NCBI GenBank assembly: GCA_946545765.1
Contig: CAMNNS010000034.1
Span: 1-12,688, forward strand
Reading direction: 5' to 3'
Length of the DNA: 12,688 bases
DNA from: an uncultured Bacteroidales bacterium
GTDB lineage: Bacteria > Bacteroidota > Bacteroidia > Bacteroidales > UBA932
Below the pieces are notes generated by a model. The model had not been told where the DNA came from, did not search any database, and saw only the letters and a program-made list of their open reading frames with translations. Position numbers and translations under genes: made by a program. The stretch's first letter is position 1. The number at the start of each line of letters is the position of its first letter. Shown piece by piece: positions 6,671-12,688 of the stretch.

Positions 6671-7465
6671 ATGAGATTAATTATTAAAAAGTCTTACGCT
6701 GAGATGTCTAAATGGGCTGCATCTCACATTGTTGAGAGGATAAAACAAAAAAATCCTACACCCGACAACCCTTTTGTTTTAGGTCTGCCTACAGGTTCTA
6801 CCCCTATCGGGACATATAAAGAGTTGGTAAATTTTTATAAAGCAGGAATAATCTCCTTTAAAAATGTTGTCACCTTTAATATGGATGAATATGTAGGTTT
6901 GCCCGAAAGTCACCCCGAGAGTTATCATACCTTTATGAATGAGAATTTCTTTAACCATGTAGATCTTCTAAAAGAGAATATAAATATCTTAAACGGTAAC
7001 GCAGAAGATTTAGAAAAGGAGTGTCAGGACTATGAGAATAAAATCTCCTCTTATGGTGGCATTGACCTATTTATGGGTGGTATTGGTCCCGATGGGCATA
7101 TTGCTTTTAACGAGCCGGGCTCTTCTCTAACCTCAAGAACAAGGTTAAAACATTTAACAACCGATACTATTATTGCAAACTCAAGATTCTTTGATAATAA
7201 TATAGATTTAGTCCCTAAAACTGCTCTTACTGTTGGAGTTGGAACTATTATGGATGCAAAAGAGGTTATGATCCTTGTTAATGGTCATAATAAATCGAGA
7301 GCTTTGCGTCATGCGATAGAGGAGGGGATTTCTCAAATGTGGACAATTAGTGTATTACAGATGCACAAGAGTGGAATTATTGTTTGTGATGATGCTGCAA
7401 CAGTAGAGTTAAAAGTAGGAACAGTAAATTACTTTAAAGATATAGAGAAAGTTAATGTAGATTAA
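6671..7465 (+). CDS. nagB: Glucosamine-6-phosphate deaminase
   Basis: This 264-residue cytoplasmic enzyme is nearly the same length as Escherichia coli NagB (266). It converts glucosamine-6-phosphate to fructose-6-phosphate and ammonia, linking amino-sugar catabolism to glycolysis. The phosphate-binding LPTGSTPIGTY is at 39-49. The catalytic residues D72 (NMDEY), D141 and H143 (GIGPDGHIAFNEP) and E148 are all present at the same positions as in E. coli. It is a single-domain enzyme, unlike the longer two-domain NagB-like proteins also found in Bacteroidota. It is last in the probable trxB operon. No other amino-sugar genes are nearby, so its link to this operon is positional. A terminator lies about 85 bases beyond its stop, inside the convergent gene. 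Confidence 0.96.
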   Translation: MRLIIKKSYAEMSKWAASHIVERIKQKNPTPDNPFVLGLPTGSTPIGTYKELVNFYKAGIISFKNVVTFNMDEYVGLPESHPESYHTFMNENFFNHVDLLKENINILNGNAEDLEKECQDYENKISSYGGIDLFMGGIGPDGHIAFNEPGSSLTSRTRLKHLTTDTIIANSRFFDNNIDLVPKTALTVGVGTIMDAKEVMILVNGHNKSRALRHAIEEGISQMWTISVLQMHKSGIIVCDDAATVELKVGTVNYFKDIEKVNVD

Positions 7466-7484
7466 AAATAGGTATCAGTTATCT

Positions 7485-9527
7485 CTATAATTCTATAGAT
7501 GTTACAGTAAAGTTAGAGTTGTATATGATACCAAAAGAGGCATTATTAGAGAATCCATTTAATGGGTTCTCTTTTTTTAATCTGAACGATTGTTGAAGAA
7601 GAGTACCTCTTAATATACTATCTTCTAAACTTTTATATATGTATAATTGTTTATTGTATTCTACAAAATCAAGTTTATTCATATAGGCTTTTAGATTCTT
7701 GAGCGAACACTCGTAAAAGAAGGTTGTAATGTCGTAACCACTAAAGGCATTGGCGGTTGGCTCCGAATTAAAAAGAGCCCTATATTCTCTAATAAAATTT
7801 TTAACCTCATCTTTAGATAAATCTACATAGTATGGCATAACAAGGTGTAGATTATAATCAAAGAAAAATTTTATATCTGAAGCCTCAAAGTTTCTCCATT
7901 TGGAGTTTCCAAAAAGGGTTACTCTATCTTCTCCTAAAGAGAGAATGTTAATATTTCTAAGTGCGTCTGCTACAAAGGCTTCATTATAACTTGGTATGAT
8001 AACAATATTATCATTTTGTGGTAGGATATACTCCTTGAATGTTGGTGCAATTGTTTTACCTTCTAAAATAGCATAAGAAATTTTATGGTATCTTAACCCA
8101 AGACTATCTAACAATTCCATAGTGCTATAGGCAAGTTGTTGTTCTATGGGGTCATCTTGCCAAATAACTGTAATTAAGGGGTTCTGATATGTCTCATATA
8201 CTTTTTTTACCCATTCTGCCTGTAGTTTGTTTTGTGTCTCTGTGGCGGTTGGGATTTGAAATAGATAGGGGGAGTTTTCTATAAGTGAACTCGCCGATGG
8301 GTCTAAAGGTGATATAATTGGAATACCATTCTCTGTTGAGAACTCTATATAATCCTTTAAATGAGTACTTACAACAGGACCTATAATAAAATCGGACTCC
8401 TTAAGGTTATTTTTTGTTATCAATTCAGATGGGGAATTATAACTATTTTCATCTATAATATTTAGTGTAATATCTCCCCCTTCTGCTTTAATTTTTTTAC
8501 ACGCCATCAATGCACCAGAATAAAAATCAAAATAATTTGTATTAACCTTTCCTTTAGAGTCTAACGGAAGTATTAGAGAGACATTTTTGGGGGTTTTGTT
8601 TATTCTATTCCAATCGGGAATATCTATATATTCATTATTTATATCGCGATAAGATTCTAATTTTTCTTTTTCTGAGGTTCTATCTTCTCTCACTGTATTT
8701 GGGTTATTAAGATTTTGTTTGTACTCTTTTTTAACTCTGTTTAGAGTACTCCCGATAGGTATTTCTAAGAAGGTAATTTTGTTCAGACTCTCAGAAGGTA
8801 GCTTGTTGTAAAAAATAAGAATCTCTTTTTTTATTTGGTATTCAGAAGATATATCATCTAAATCTTCATACCATTTGACTTTGTGAGTAATAGTAGTGTC
8901 TTTTACTACCTCTTGGATTGCCTCTTCCTTATTTTTTCTTCTTTTTTTATTCTTCTCTTTTTGAGACTCTTTCTTCTCTTTTACTACCTCTTTTTTCTCT
9001 ATACTATCTTTTTGAGGTTCTGTATTTTCTGTTTTGTGCTTTTTTGCTCTACGGGCAAATTTTTCTGCCGCACTCTCTCTCTCTTTATCCCCCTTTTCTG
9101 TTTTTACTACAAGTGTCTCTCTTACTTCTTCCTGTTTGGTCTCTTTTCCCCCCTTTTCTTTAGCGGGGGCTGTTATCTCATTGTGAGTCTCTTTCTTCTC
9201 TTTTTCTTTAGCAGGTTCATTAGTAGGTTGCTCTATTGTTGTTTCGTCTTTAATAGGAATTAGGAGTACAGACCCTGCTTTTAACGAAGATGAAGCTTTA
9301 CGATTTATTGCAATCACCTCTTCTTGTGTTACTCCATAAACTCTGCAAATAGAATAGAGTGTTTGCCCTTTTATAACAATGTGAGCATAAGCGAGTTTAC
9401 CGTTGTTCCAAACTTTTTCTGTACTCTTTTTTACCTCTACTTGTGAGTATGCACTATTTGTGGTTATCACAGAAATTATCATAAGTAGTATTATGATAAT
9501 TGTTATCCGATTAAAAAAATTTCTCAT
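7485..9527 (-). CDS. Secreted LysM protein with a type-1 periplasmic-binding (LpoA-like) domain
   Basis: This 680-residue exported protein has a signal peptide with a hydrophobic core at about 8-22 and a likely cut after SAYS (28/29). A LysM domain that should bind peptidoglycan follows at about 48-92 (AHIVIKGQTLYSICRVYGV, VIAIN, LKAGSVLLIP). A long Lys/Glu-rich linker covers about 94-212, with PAKEKxxKET at 105-114 and again at 121-130. A second, diverged LysM-like unit is at about 213-258 (THKVKWYEDLDDISSEY). From about 314 to 670 the fold resembles a leucine-binding-type periplasmic domain (NVSLILPLD, YSGALMACKKI, DFIIGPVVS). No transporter genes are near, so solute uptake is doubtful. LpoA, an activator of peptidoglycan synthases, also uses a binding-protein-like domain, so a structural or regulatory role in the cell wall is more plausible. 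It starts 42 bases after the purC stop with no clear promoter of its own, so cotranscription is likely. Confidence 0.8.
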   Translation of the reverse strand: MRNFFNRITIIIILLMIISVITTNSAYSQVEVKKSTEKVWNNGKLAYAHIVIKGQTLYSICRVYGVTQEEVIAINRKASSSLKAGSVLLIPIKDETTIEQPTNEPAKEKEKKETHNEITAPAKEKGGKETKQEEVRETLVVKTEKGDKERESAAEKFARRAKKHKTENTEPQKDSIEKKEVVKEKKESQKEKNKKRRKNKEEAIQEVVKDTTITHKVKWYEDLDDISSEYQIKKEILIFYNKLPSESLNKITFLEIPIGSTLNRVKKEYKQNLNNPNTVREDRTSEKEKLESYRDINNEYIDIPDWNRINKTPKNVSLILPLDSKGKVNTNYFDFYSGALMACKKIKAEGGDITLNIIDENSYNSPSELITKNNLKESDFIIGPVVSTHLKDYIEFSTENGIPIISPLDPSASSLIENSPYLFQIPTATETQNKLQAEWVKKVYETYQNPLITVIWQDDPIEQQLAYSTMELLDSLGLRYHKISYAILEGKTIAPTFKEYILPQNDNIVIIPSYNEAFVADALRNINILSLGEDRVTLFGNSKWRNFEASDIKFFFDYNLHLVMPYYVDLSKDEVKNFIREYRALFNSEPTANAFSGYDITTFFYECSLKNLKAYMNKLDFVEYNKQLYIYKSLEDSILRGTLLQQSFRLKKENPLNGFSNNASFGIIYNSNFTVTSIEL
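7548..7578 (+). terminator. Rho-independent terminator for the nagB end of the operon, inside the convergent coding sequence
   Basis: AGAGAATCCATT (7548-7559) pairs with AATGGGTTCTCT (7561-7572) over up to 12 pairs with one G-T wobble; a real loop would open the top pairs. The stem is followed at once by a run of seven T (7572-7578). The T-run is only on the plus strand, so it should stop transcripts coming from nagB. The same bases encode residues KENPLNGFSN near the C-terminus of the minus-strand LysM protein. Confidence 0.72.
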
Positions 9528-9569
9528 AATGTAGAATTATTTTTAAATAAATTGTGTGGATTGAGGTGA

Positions 9570-10520
9570 TTATAGTCTTGCAACCATATTTTTGATATTC
9601 TCCTCTATTCTTTCATAAATATTATTGGTGTATGGTATTCTTTCAAATTTTTTGCCAGTAACAACTTCGTATAATTCTATATATCTCTGCGATATTTTCT
9701 CTACAATTTCATCTCTCATTTCTGGCATTTTTTCCCCCTCTCTACCTTGGAAGCCGTTTTCCATAAGCCACTCTCTTACAAATTCTTTAGAAAGTTGCTT
9801 CTGAGGTTCTCCTTTATCAAACTTCTCTTGGGAGCCATCTTTATAGAAGTATCTGGAGCTATCGGGAGTGTGTATTTCATCCATTAAGCAAACCTCTCCA
9901 TTAAGTAATCCAAATTCATATTTAGTATCAACTAAGATAAGTCCTTGTTTGTCTGCTATTTCTGTTCCTCTTTGGAATAACTTATAAGATATTTCTTCTA
10001 TCTTTTCATATATATCTTTAGGCACAAGTCCTTGAGCAATAATCTCCTCTTTAGATATATCTTGGTCATGTCCGCCAATATCGGCTTTTGTTGTTGGTGT
10101 TATGATTGGAGAATTAAATTTCTGATGTTCTCTCATCCCATCGGGGATTGATACACCGCAAATCTTTCTTGCCCCTGATTTATATGTTCTCCAAGAACTA
10201 CCAGTTAAATAATTCCTTACTATCATTTCTATTGGCAAAGGTTTACATTTATAGCCAACTGTAACCATCGGGTCGGGAGAGGCAATCTTCCAGTTTTGAA
10301 CAATATCGGAAGTTTGATCTAAAAATAATGAAGCTATTTGGTTTAGTACTTGTCCTTTGTATGGTATCCCTTTAGGTAGGATAACATCAAATGCAGAGAT
10401 TCTATCTGTAGCAATCATTGCCATATATTTCTCCCCTATAAAATAGACATCTCTAACTTTTCCTTCATATTTGCCTGTTTGATTAGAAAAATCAAAATTT
10501 GTTTTAATAATGGAATTCAT
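9570..10520 (-). CDS. purC: Phosphoribosylaminoimidazole-succinocarboxamide (SAICAR) synthase
   Basis: This 316-residue cytoplasmic enzyme joins CAIR and aspartate with ATP to form SAICAR in de novo purine synthesis. Conserved blocks run in order: GKVRDVY (20-26) at the ATP site, ATDRISAFDV (37-46), LPIEMIVRNYLTGSSWR (95-111), TPTTKAD and GGHD (141-152), LVDTKYEFG (196-204) and DEIHTPDSSRY (214-224). The length places it in the longer group of about 300 residues rather than the short group of about 240. No other pur genes are in the window. A candidate promoter lies about 90 bases upstream. The gene appears complete. Confidence 0.97.
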   Translation of the reverse strand: MNSIIKTNFDFSNQTGKYEGKVRDVYFIGEKYMAMIATDRISAFDVILPKGIPYKGQVLNQIASLFLDQTSDIVQNWKIASPDPMVTVGYKCKPLPIEMIVRNYLTGSSWRTYKSGARKICGVSIPDGMREHQKFNSPIITPTTKADIGGHDQDISKEEIIAQGLVPKDIYEKIEEISYKLFQRGTEIADKQGLILVDTKYEFGLLNGEVCLMDEIHTPDSSRYFYKDGSQEKFDKGEPQKQLSKEFVREWLMENGFQGREGEKMPEMRDEIVEKISQRYIELYEVVTGKKFERIPYTNNIYERIEENIKNMVARL

Positions 10521-10795
10521 TGTTTACCTGATATTTATAATCTGTTTTATTGCAAGATAACTTTACAAAATTGGGCAAAATTCTTTTTGTTTCAAAACAT
10601 TTTCAGCAAATTTATAATATGTAGAGCACTTTACCAATGAGTGTTTTACCATAATTGTTCATCAGGTTATTACTCTTAGTAACTTATTCTTATTTTGTAC
10701 AATTTTATCTACGAAGTAAACAATTTGTTTTTCAGCGGAATATAACAATGCTAAGATAATAATGTTTGGTGAGATGTAGAGAGTGGCAGTTTTTT
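10521..10795. other. Intergenic region between the glycosyltransferase gene and purC
   Basis: These 275 bases hold no convincing gene, RNA or riboswitch. Besides the candidate purC promoter, there are two small inverted repeats, TTACT-CTT-AGTAA at 10670-10682 and AAACAA-T-TTGTTT at 10718-10730, neither followed by a proper T-run. A 16-codon minus-strand frame overlaps the promoter and looks spurious. No clear terminator follows the glycosyltransferase gene. Confidence 0.5.
10607..10637 (-). promoter_or_regulatory. Candidate promoter of purC
   Basis: Read on the minus strand, TAAATTTG (10607-10614) fits the TAnnTTTG -7 element. A TTG (10635-10637) lies 20 bases upstream as a -33 element. Transcription would start near 10600 and give a leader of about 80 bases before the purC ATG. 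Confidence 0.5.
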
Positions 10796-11998
10796 CTATA
10801 AACGATTTCCAAAATCTATTAGGTTATTACAGAAATTATCCCAACTAAGTTCTTTTTTTAGTTCAATAATATTATTTATATATGTGGTTGATAACTTGTT
10901 ATCAAAGAACTCTTTGATACTTTTTACTAAAGATGCTGTATCAACTCTTTCTGTAATAATTCCACTTTGAGTAGAGTTTATATACTCTGGCAACCCTCCT
11001 ACGGGGGTGGCAATAATTGGTGTTTCAAAATTCCATGAGACTGAGCATATTCCACTTTGTGTAGCAGATTTATATGGTAAGACACATAGATCGCAACTAC
11101 TGAATAAAACTTTTACTTGCTCATCTGGTATAAATTCTGTTTTTAGTATGATATTCTCTCTAATATCGTCAAAATCGGGACTATATATTATTTTTTTGTA
11201 TTTGTCAAAATCTTCATAAGGTTCACCCGCAACTATCAAAACATATTCATTACCAAGTTCGGGCATAGCTTTTAGTATAAGGTCTAACCCTTTGTAATCC
11301 CTGATTAGACCAAAGAAAAGTAAAACTCTTTTATTCTTAATTTGCTGAATGAATGCCTCTTGATTGATTTTTTTTCTATTTTCAAATATCGTTTTTCTCG
11401 CCTCTAATTTATCTATCTTAGTGCCGTAGTTAAGATATAGAGGGTGCTTTATTAGTTCTACTTTTGCATTAGGAACAATATTCTGTATCTCCTCTTTTAC
11501 AACAGAACTCATCGCGATAAAACCATCTATACTATTGAAATAGTATTTTGCAAATGGCTTATCAAAAAAGTGTGGTTCGTGGGGAATGGCATTATCTGTA
11601 ATTGATATTGTTTTGAAGAGAGAAGAGTTGTTCTCTTTTGCCTTATCTTTTAGGATTTTTCTGACTTTTCGATTGATATAACCTAATGAGGGGGCAAAAT
11701 AACTCATCCAATACCTTGTTATTAAAATATCGGGTTGCCATTCAGCTATTTTTTTTGCAGTTGTATAGTATGTTAAAGGATTAGCCGTATCTAACAGAGA
11801 TTCAGACTCTATAGATACGGCTTTATCTTCTTTCTCTACAAATTGTGTTTTACCCGGGAACAAAAATGAGGGGTATTGCCTTTTAAAATTAAATGCTTTA
11901 ACTACATGTTTCTTAGACAATTCTTTAAATAAAAATGAATTGAACTGAGAAATCCCACCTCTGTATGGGTAAAAACAAGATAGTAGAGCTATCCTCAT
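10796..11998 (-). CDS. Glycosyltransferase, GT-B fold, GT4-like
   Basis: This 400-residue cytosolic or membrane-associated sugar transferase has the GT-B two-domain plan. The N-terminal acceptor domain begins MRIALLSCFYPYRGGISQF, with the glycine-rich loop of GT4 enzymes. The C-terminal nucleotide-sugar domain has LLFFGLIRDYKGLDLIL (226-242), a V-A-G-E strand (256-259), DLCVLPYKSATQSG (303-316) and TPIIATPVGGLPEYI (326-340). The usual E-x7-E pair of GT4 is not in its normal place: the positions hold A312 and V320. The YKSATQSG form is shared by a recognisable subgroup of GT4-like enzymes, so the protein is probably active. Donor and acceptor cannot be read from the sequence. It starts 14 bases after the stop of the OmpH-like gene and is probably cotranscribed with it. 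No polysaccharide cluster is visible. Confidence 0.85.
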   Translation of the reverse strand: MRIALLSCFYPYRGGISQFNSFLFKELSKKHVVKAFNFKRQYPSFLFPGKTQFVEKEDKAVSIESESLLDTANPLTYYTTAKKIAEWQPDILITRYWMSYFAPSLGYINRKVRKILKDKAKENNSSLFKTISITDNAIPHEPHFFDKPFAKYYFNSIDGFIAMSSVVKEEIQNIVPNAKVELIKHPLYLNYGTKIDKLEARKTIFENRKKINQEAFIQQIKNKRVLLFFGLIRDYKGLDLILKAMPELGNEYVLIVAGEPYEDFDKYKKIIYSPDFDDIRENIILKTEFIPDEQVKVLFSSCDLCVLPYKSATQSGICSVSWNFETPIIATPVGGLPEYINSTQSGIITERVDTASLVKSIKEFFDNKLSTTYINNIIELKKELSWDNFCNNLIDFGNRL

Positions 11999-12012
11999 TT
12001 ACCTATGTATTA

Positions 12013-12618
12013 TTATTCTTCAGTAGTTTTCTTCTCTGCACTTTTTCCGCTCTTCTTATTCTTTATATACTCATTATTAAGCCCTTCTGTAATATCTTTT
12101 GTTATATCTAAGCTTGGGTCACCAACTATAACAGAATTGGCAATAATTGCAGAGTAGTTTTTCTCTTTGTTCATTTTTTCTAAGTAGGTGCGTATAGCAT
12201 CCATCACTTTATTGTATAGGACAGCCTCTTCTTCTGCCATCTCTTGTTGTCTCTGAAGTTGAAGATTTTGTAAATCGTTTTGGCGATTTGTTAGAACTTG
12301 ATTTCTCTCTTCTGCTTCTGCCCTTGTTAGGAGGCCTTTATCTATTTTATTCTGGAAATCCTTAGCGTCATTTTGGAGAGATCTCAATTTACCTTGTAGC
12401 TCATTTTGAATTTTTTGTGCTTTTGCTTCAAGTTCGCTGCTCAAATCGTTATACATATCATAATGTTTAACTACAGAATCTAATTGAAAATAGACAATAC
12501 TCCCAGATGCAGGGGCAAGTGTTTGTGTAGTTTCTGATGTTGTTTTTGTCTCATTTGAGTTGCAAGAAGATAGACATGCTATTAGAGCAACTGCTAAAAT
12601 AAACTTTAATTGTCTCAT
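12013..12618 (-). CDS. OmpH/Skp-like periplasmic chaperone, lipoprotein form
   Basis: This 201-residue exported protein has a lipoprotein signal peptide ending LSSC, with lipidation expected at C19, followed by a Thr/Ser/Glu-rich spacer to about 40. The OmpH/Skp core starts with IVYFQLDSVVKHYDMYNDL (41-59). A long coiled-coil hairpin rich in Gln, Glu and Lys follows (about 60-150), and a closing segment NYSAIIANSVIVGDPSLDIT (154-173) matches the end of the family core. Skp traps unfolded outer-membrane proteins on the way to the Bam machinery. A lipid anchor would tether it to a membrane instead of leaving it soluble. It has a charged C-terminal tail. It is first of a two-gene unit with the glycosyltransferase. 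The gene symbol is left empty because Bacteroidota carry several OmpH paralogues. Confidence 0.85.
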   Translation of the reverse strand: MRQLKFILAVALIACLSSCNSNETKTTSETTQTLAPASGSIVYFQLDSVVKHYDMYNDLSSELEAKAQKIQNELQGKLRSLQNDAKDFQNKIDKGLLTRAEAEERNQVLTNRQNDLQNLQLQRQQEMAEEEAVLYNKVMDAIRTYLEKMNKEKNYSAIIANSVIVGDPSLDITKDITEGLNNEYIKNKKSGKSAEKKTTEE

Positions 12619-12661
12619 TATTTAAGATTTGTGGTTATAATTATCTGTTTAATTGCAGGGA

Positions 12662-12669
12662 CAAATGTA
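12662..12669 (-). promoter_or_regulatory. Candidate -7 element of the OmpH-like gene
   Basis: Read on the minus strand this is TACATTTG, a match to TAnnTTTG, 43 bases upstream of the ATG. The matching -33 element would lie beyond the right edge of the window, so the promoter is only half visible. Confidence 0.4.
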
Positions 12670-12688
12670 ATAAAATTATTCATAGCCT

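Noticed and set aside
7481..7500. Imperfect inverted repeat ATCTCTATAA/TTCTATAGAT as a bidirectional terminator
   Set aside because: Only 8 of 10 pairs form, the stem is AT-rich and no adjacent T-run exists on either strand; the repeat at 7548-7578 is much better for the plus strand.
8883..9263. Plus-strand open frame of 126 codons rich in Phe and Leu
   Set aside because: It is the antisense reading of the Lys/Glu-rich linker of the LysM gene; the composition follows from that and no start context or family match is visible.
9531..9545. GTAGAATTATTTTTA next to the LysM start as a second PerR box
   Set aside because: Only 12 of 15 bases match and the palindrome is broken; such matches are expected in AT-rich DNA.
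10620..10672. 16-codon minus-strand frame (MNNYGKTLIGKVLYIL) upstream of purC as a leader peptide
   Set aside because: It overlaps the candidate promoter, lacks a supporting start signal and shows no attenuator structure.

Overview
This window is AT-rich DNA (roughly two thirds A+T by eye), most likely from a member of the Bacteroidota, probably an anaerobic Bacteroidales. The evidence is a Bacteroidota-type RNA polymerase omega protein directly after a BamD lipoprotein, a LysM protein fused to a type-1 periplasmic-binding domain, and two OM/periplasm biogenesis lipoproteins. Promoters look like TTTG-N19/20-TAnnTTTG, and start codons have no obvious Shine-Dalgarno sequences. The gene content is mostly conserved housekeeping and cell-envelope genes. 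I see no tRNA, rRNA, CRISPR array, insertion sequence, phage gene or toxin-antitoxin pair.

Left part, plus strand (1-2505). The window opens in the last 74 codons of priA (primosomal helicase). Next comes an oxidative-stress pair: a PerR-like Fur-family repressor without any cysteine, and a full-length rubrerythrin. A perfect 7-1-7 palindrome resembling a PerR box lies inside the spacer of the promoter in front of this pair, so it probably represses itself and rubrerythrin. A strong intrinsic terminator follows rubrerythrin. A separately promoted gene for a Gate-domain (nucleoside-recognition) membrane protein comes next.

Middle part, plus strand (2506-7578). A tightly packed run trxB-bamD-rpoZ-recN-nagB has gaps of only 6 to 24 bases and is probably one operon. 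A 16-bp palindrome built on TTATCGCGATAA sits in its leader. Its intrinsic terminator appears to lie about 85-115 bases past the nagB stop, inside the coding sequence of the convergent neighbour.

Right part, minus strand (7485-12618). Reading right to left, a lipoprotein OmpH/Skp-like periplasmic chaperone is followed after 14 bases by a GT4-type glycosyltransferase. After a 275-base gap with a candidate promoter come purC (SAICAR synthase) and, 42 bases later, the LysM/periplasmic-binding protein.

I do not see a clear multi-gene new system. The best leads are regulatory: the PerR operator/promoter arrangement with its cysteine-free repressor, the terminator hidden in an opposing gene, and a repeated TTATCGCGAT motif. 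The unusual BamD tail and the LysM/binding-protein fusion are secondary leads.
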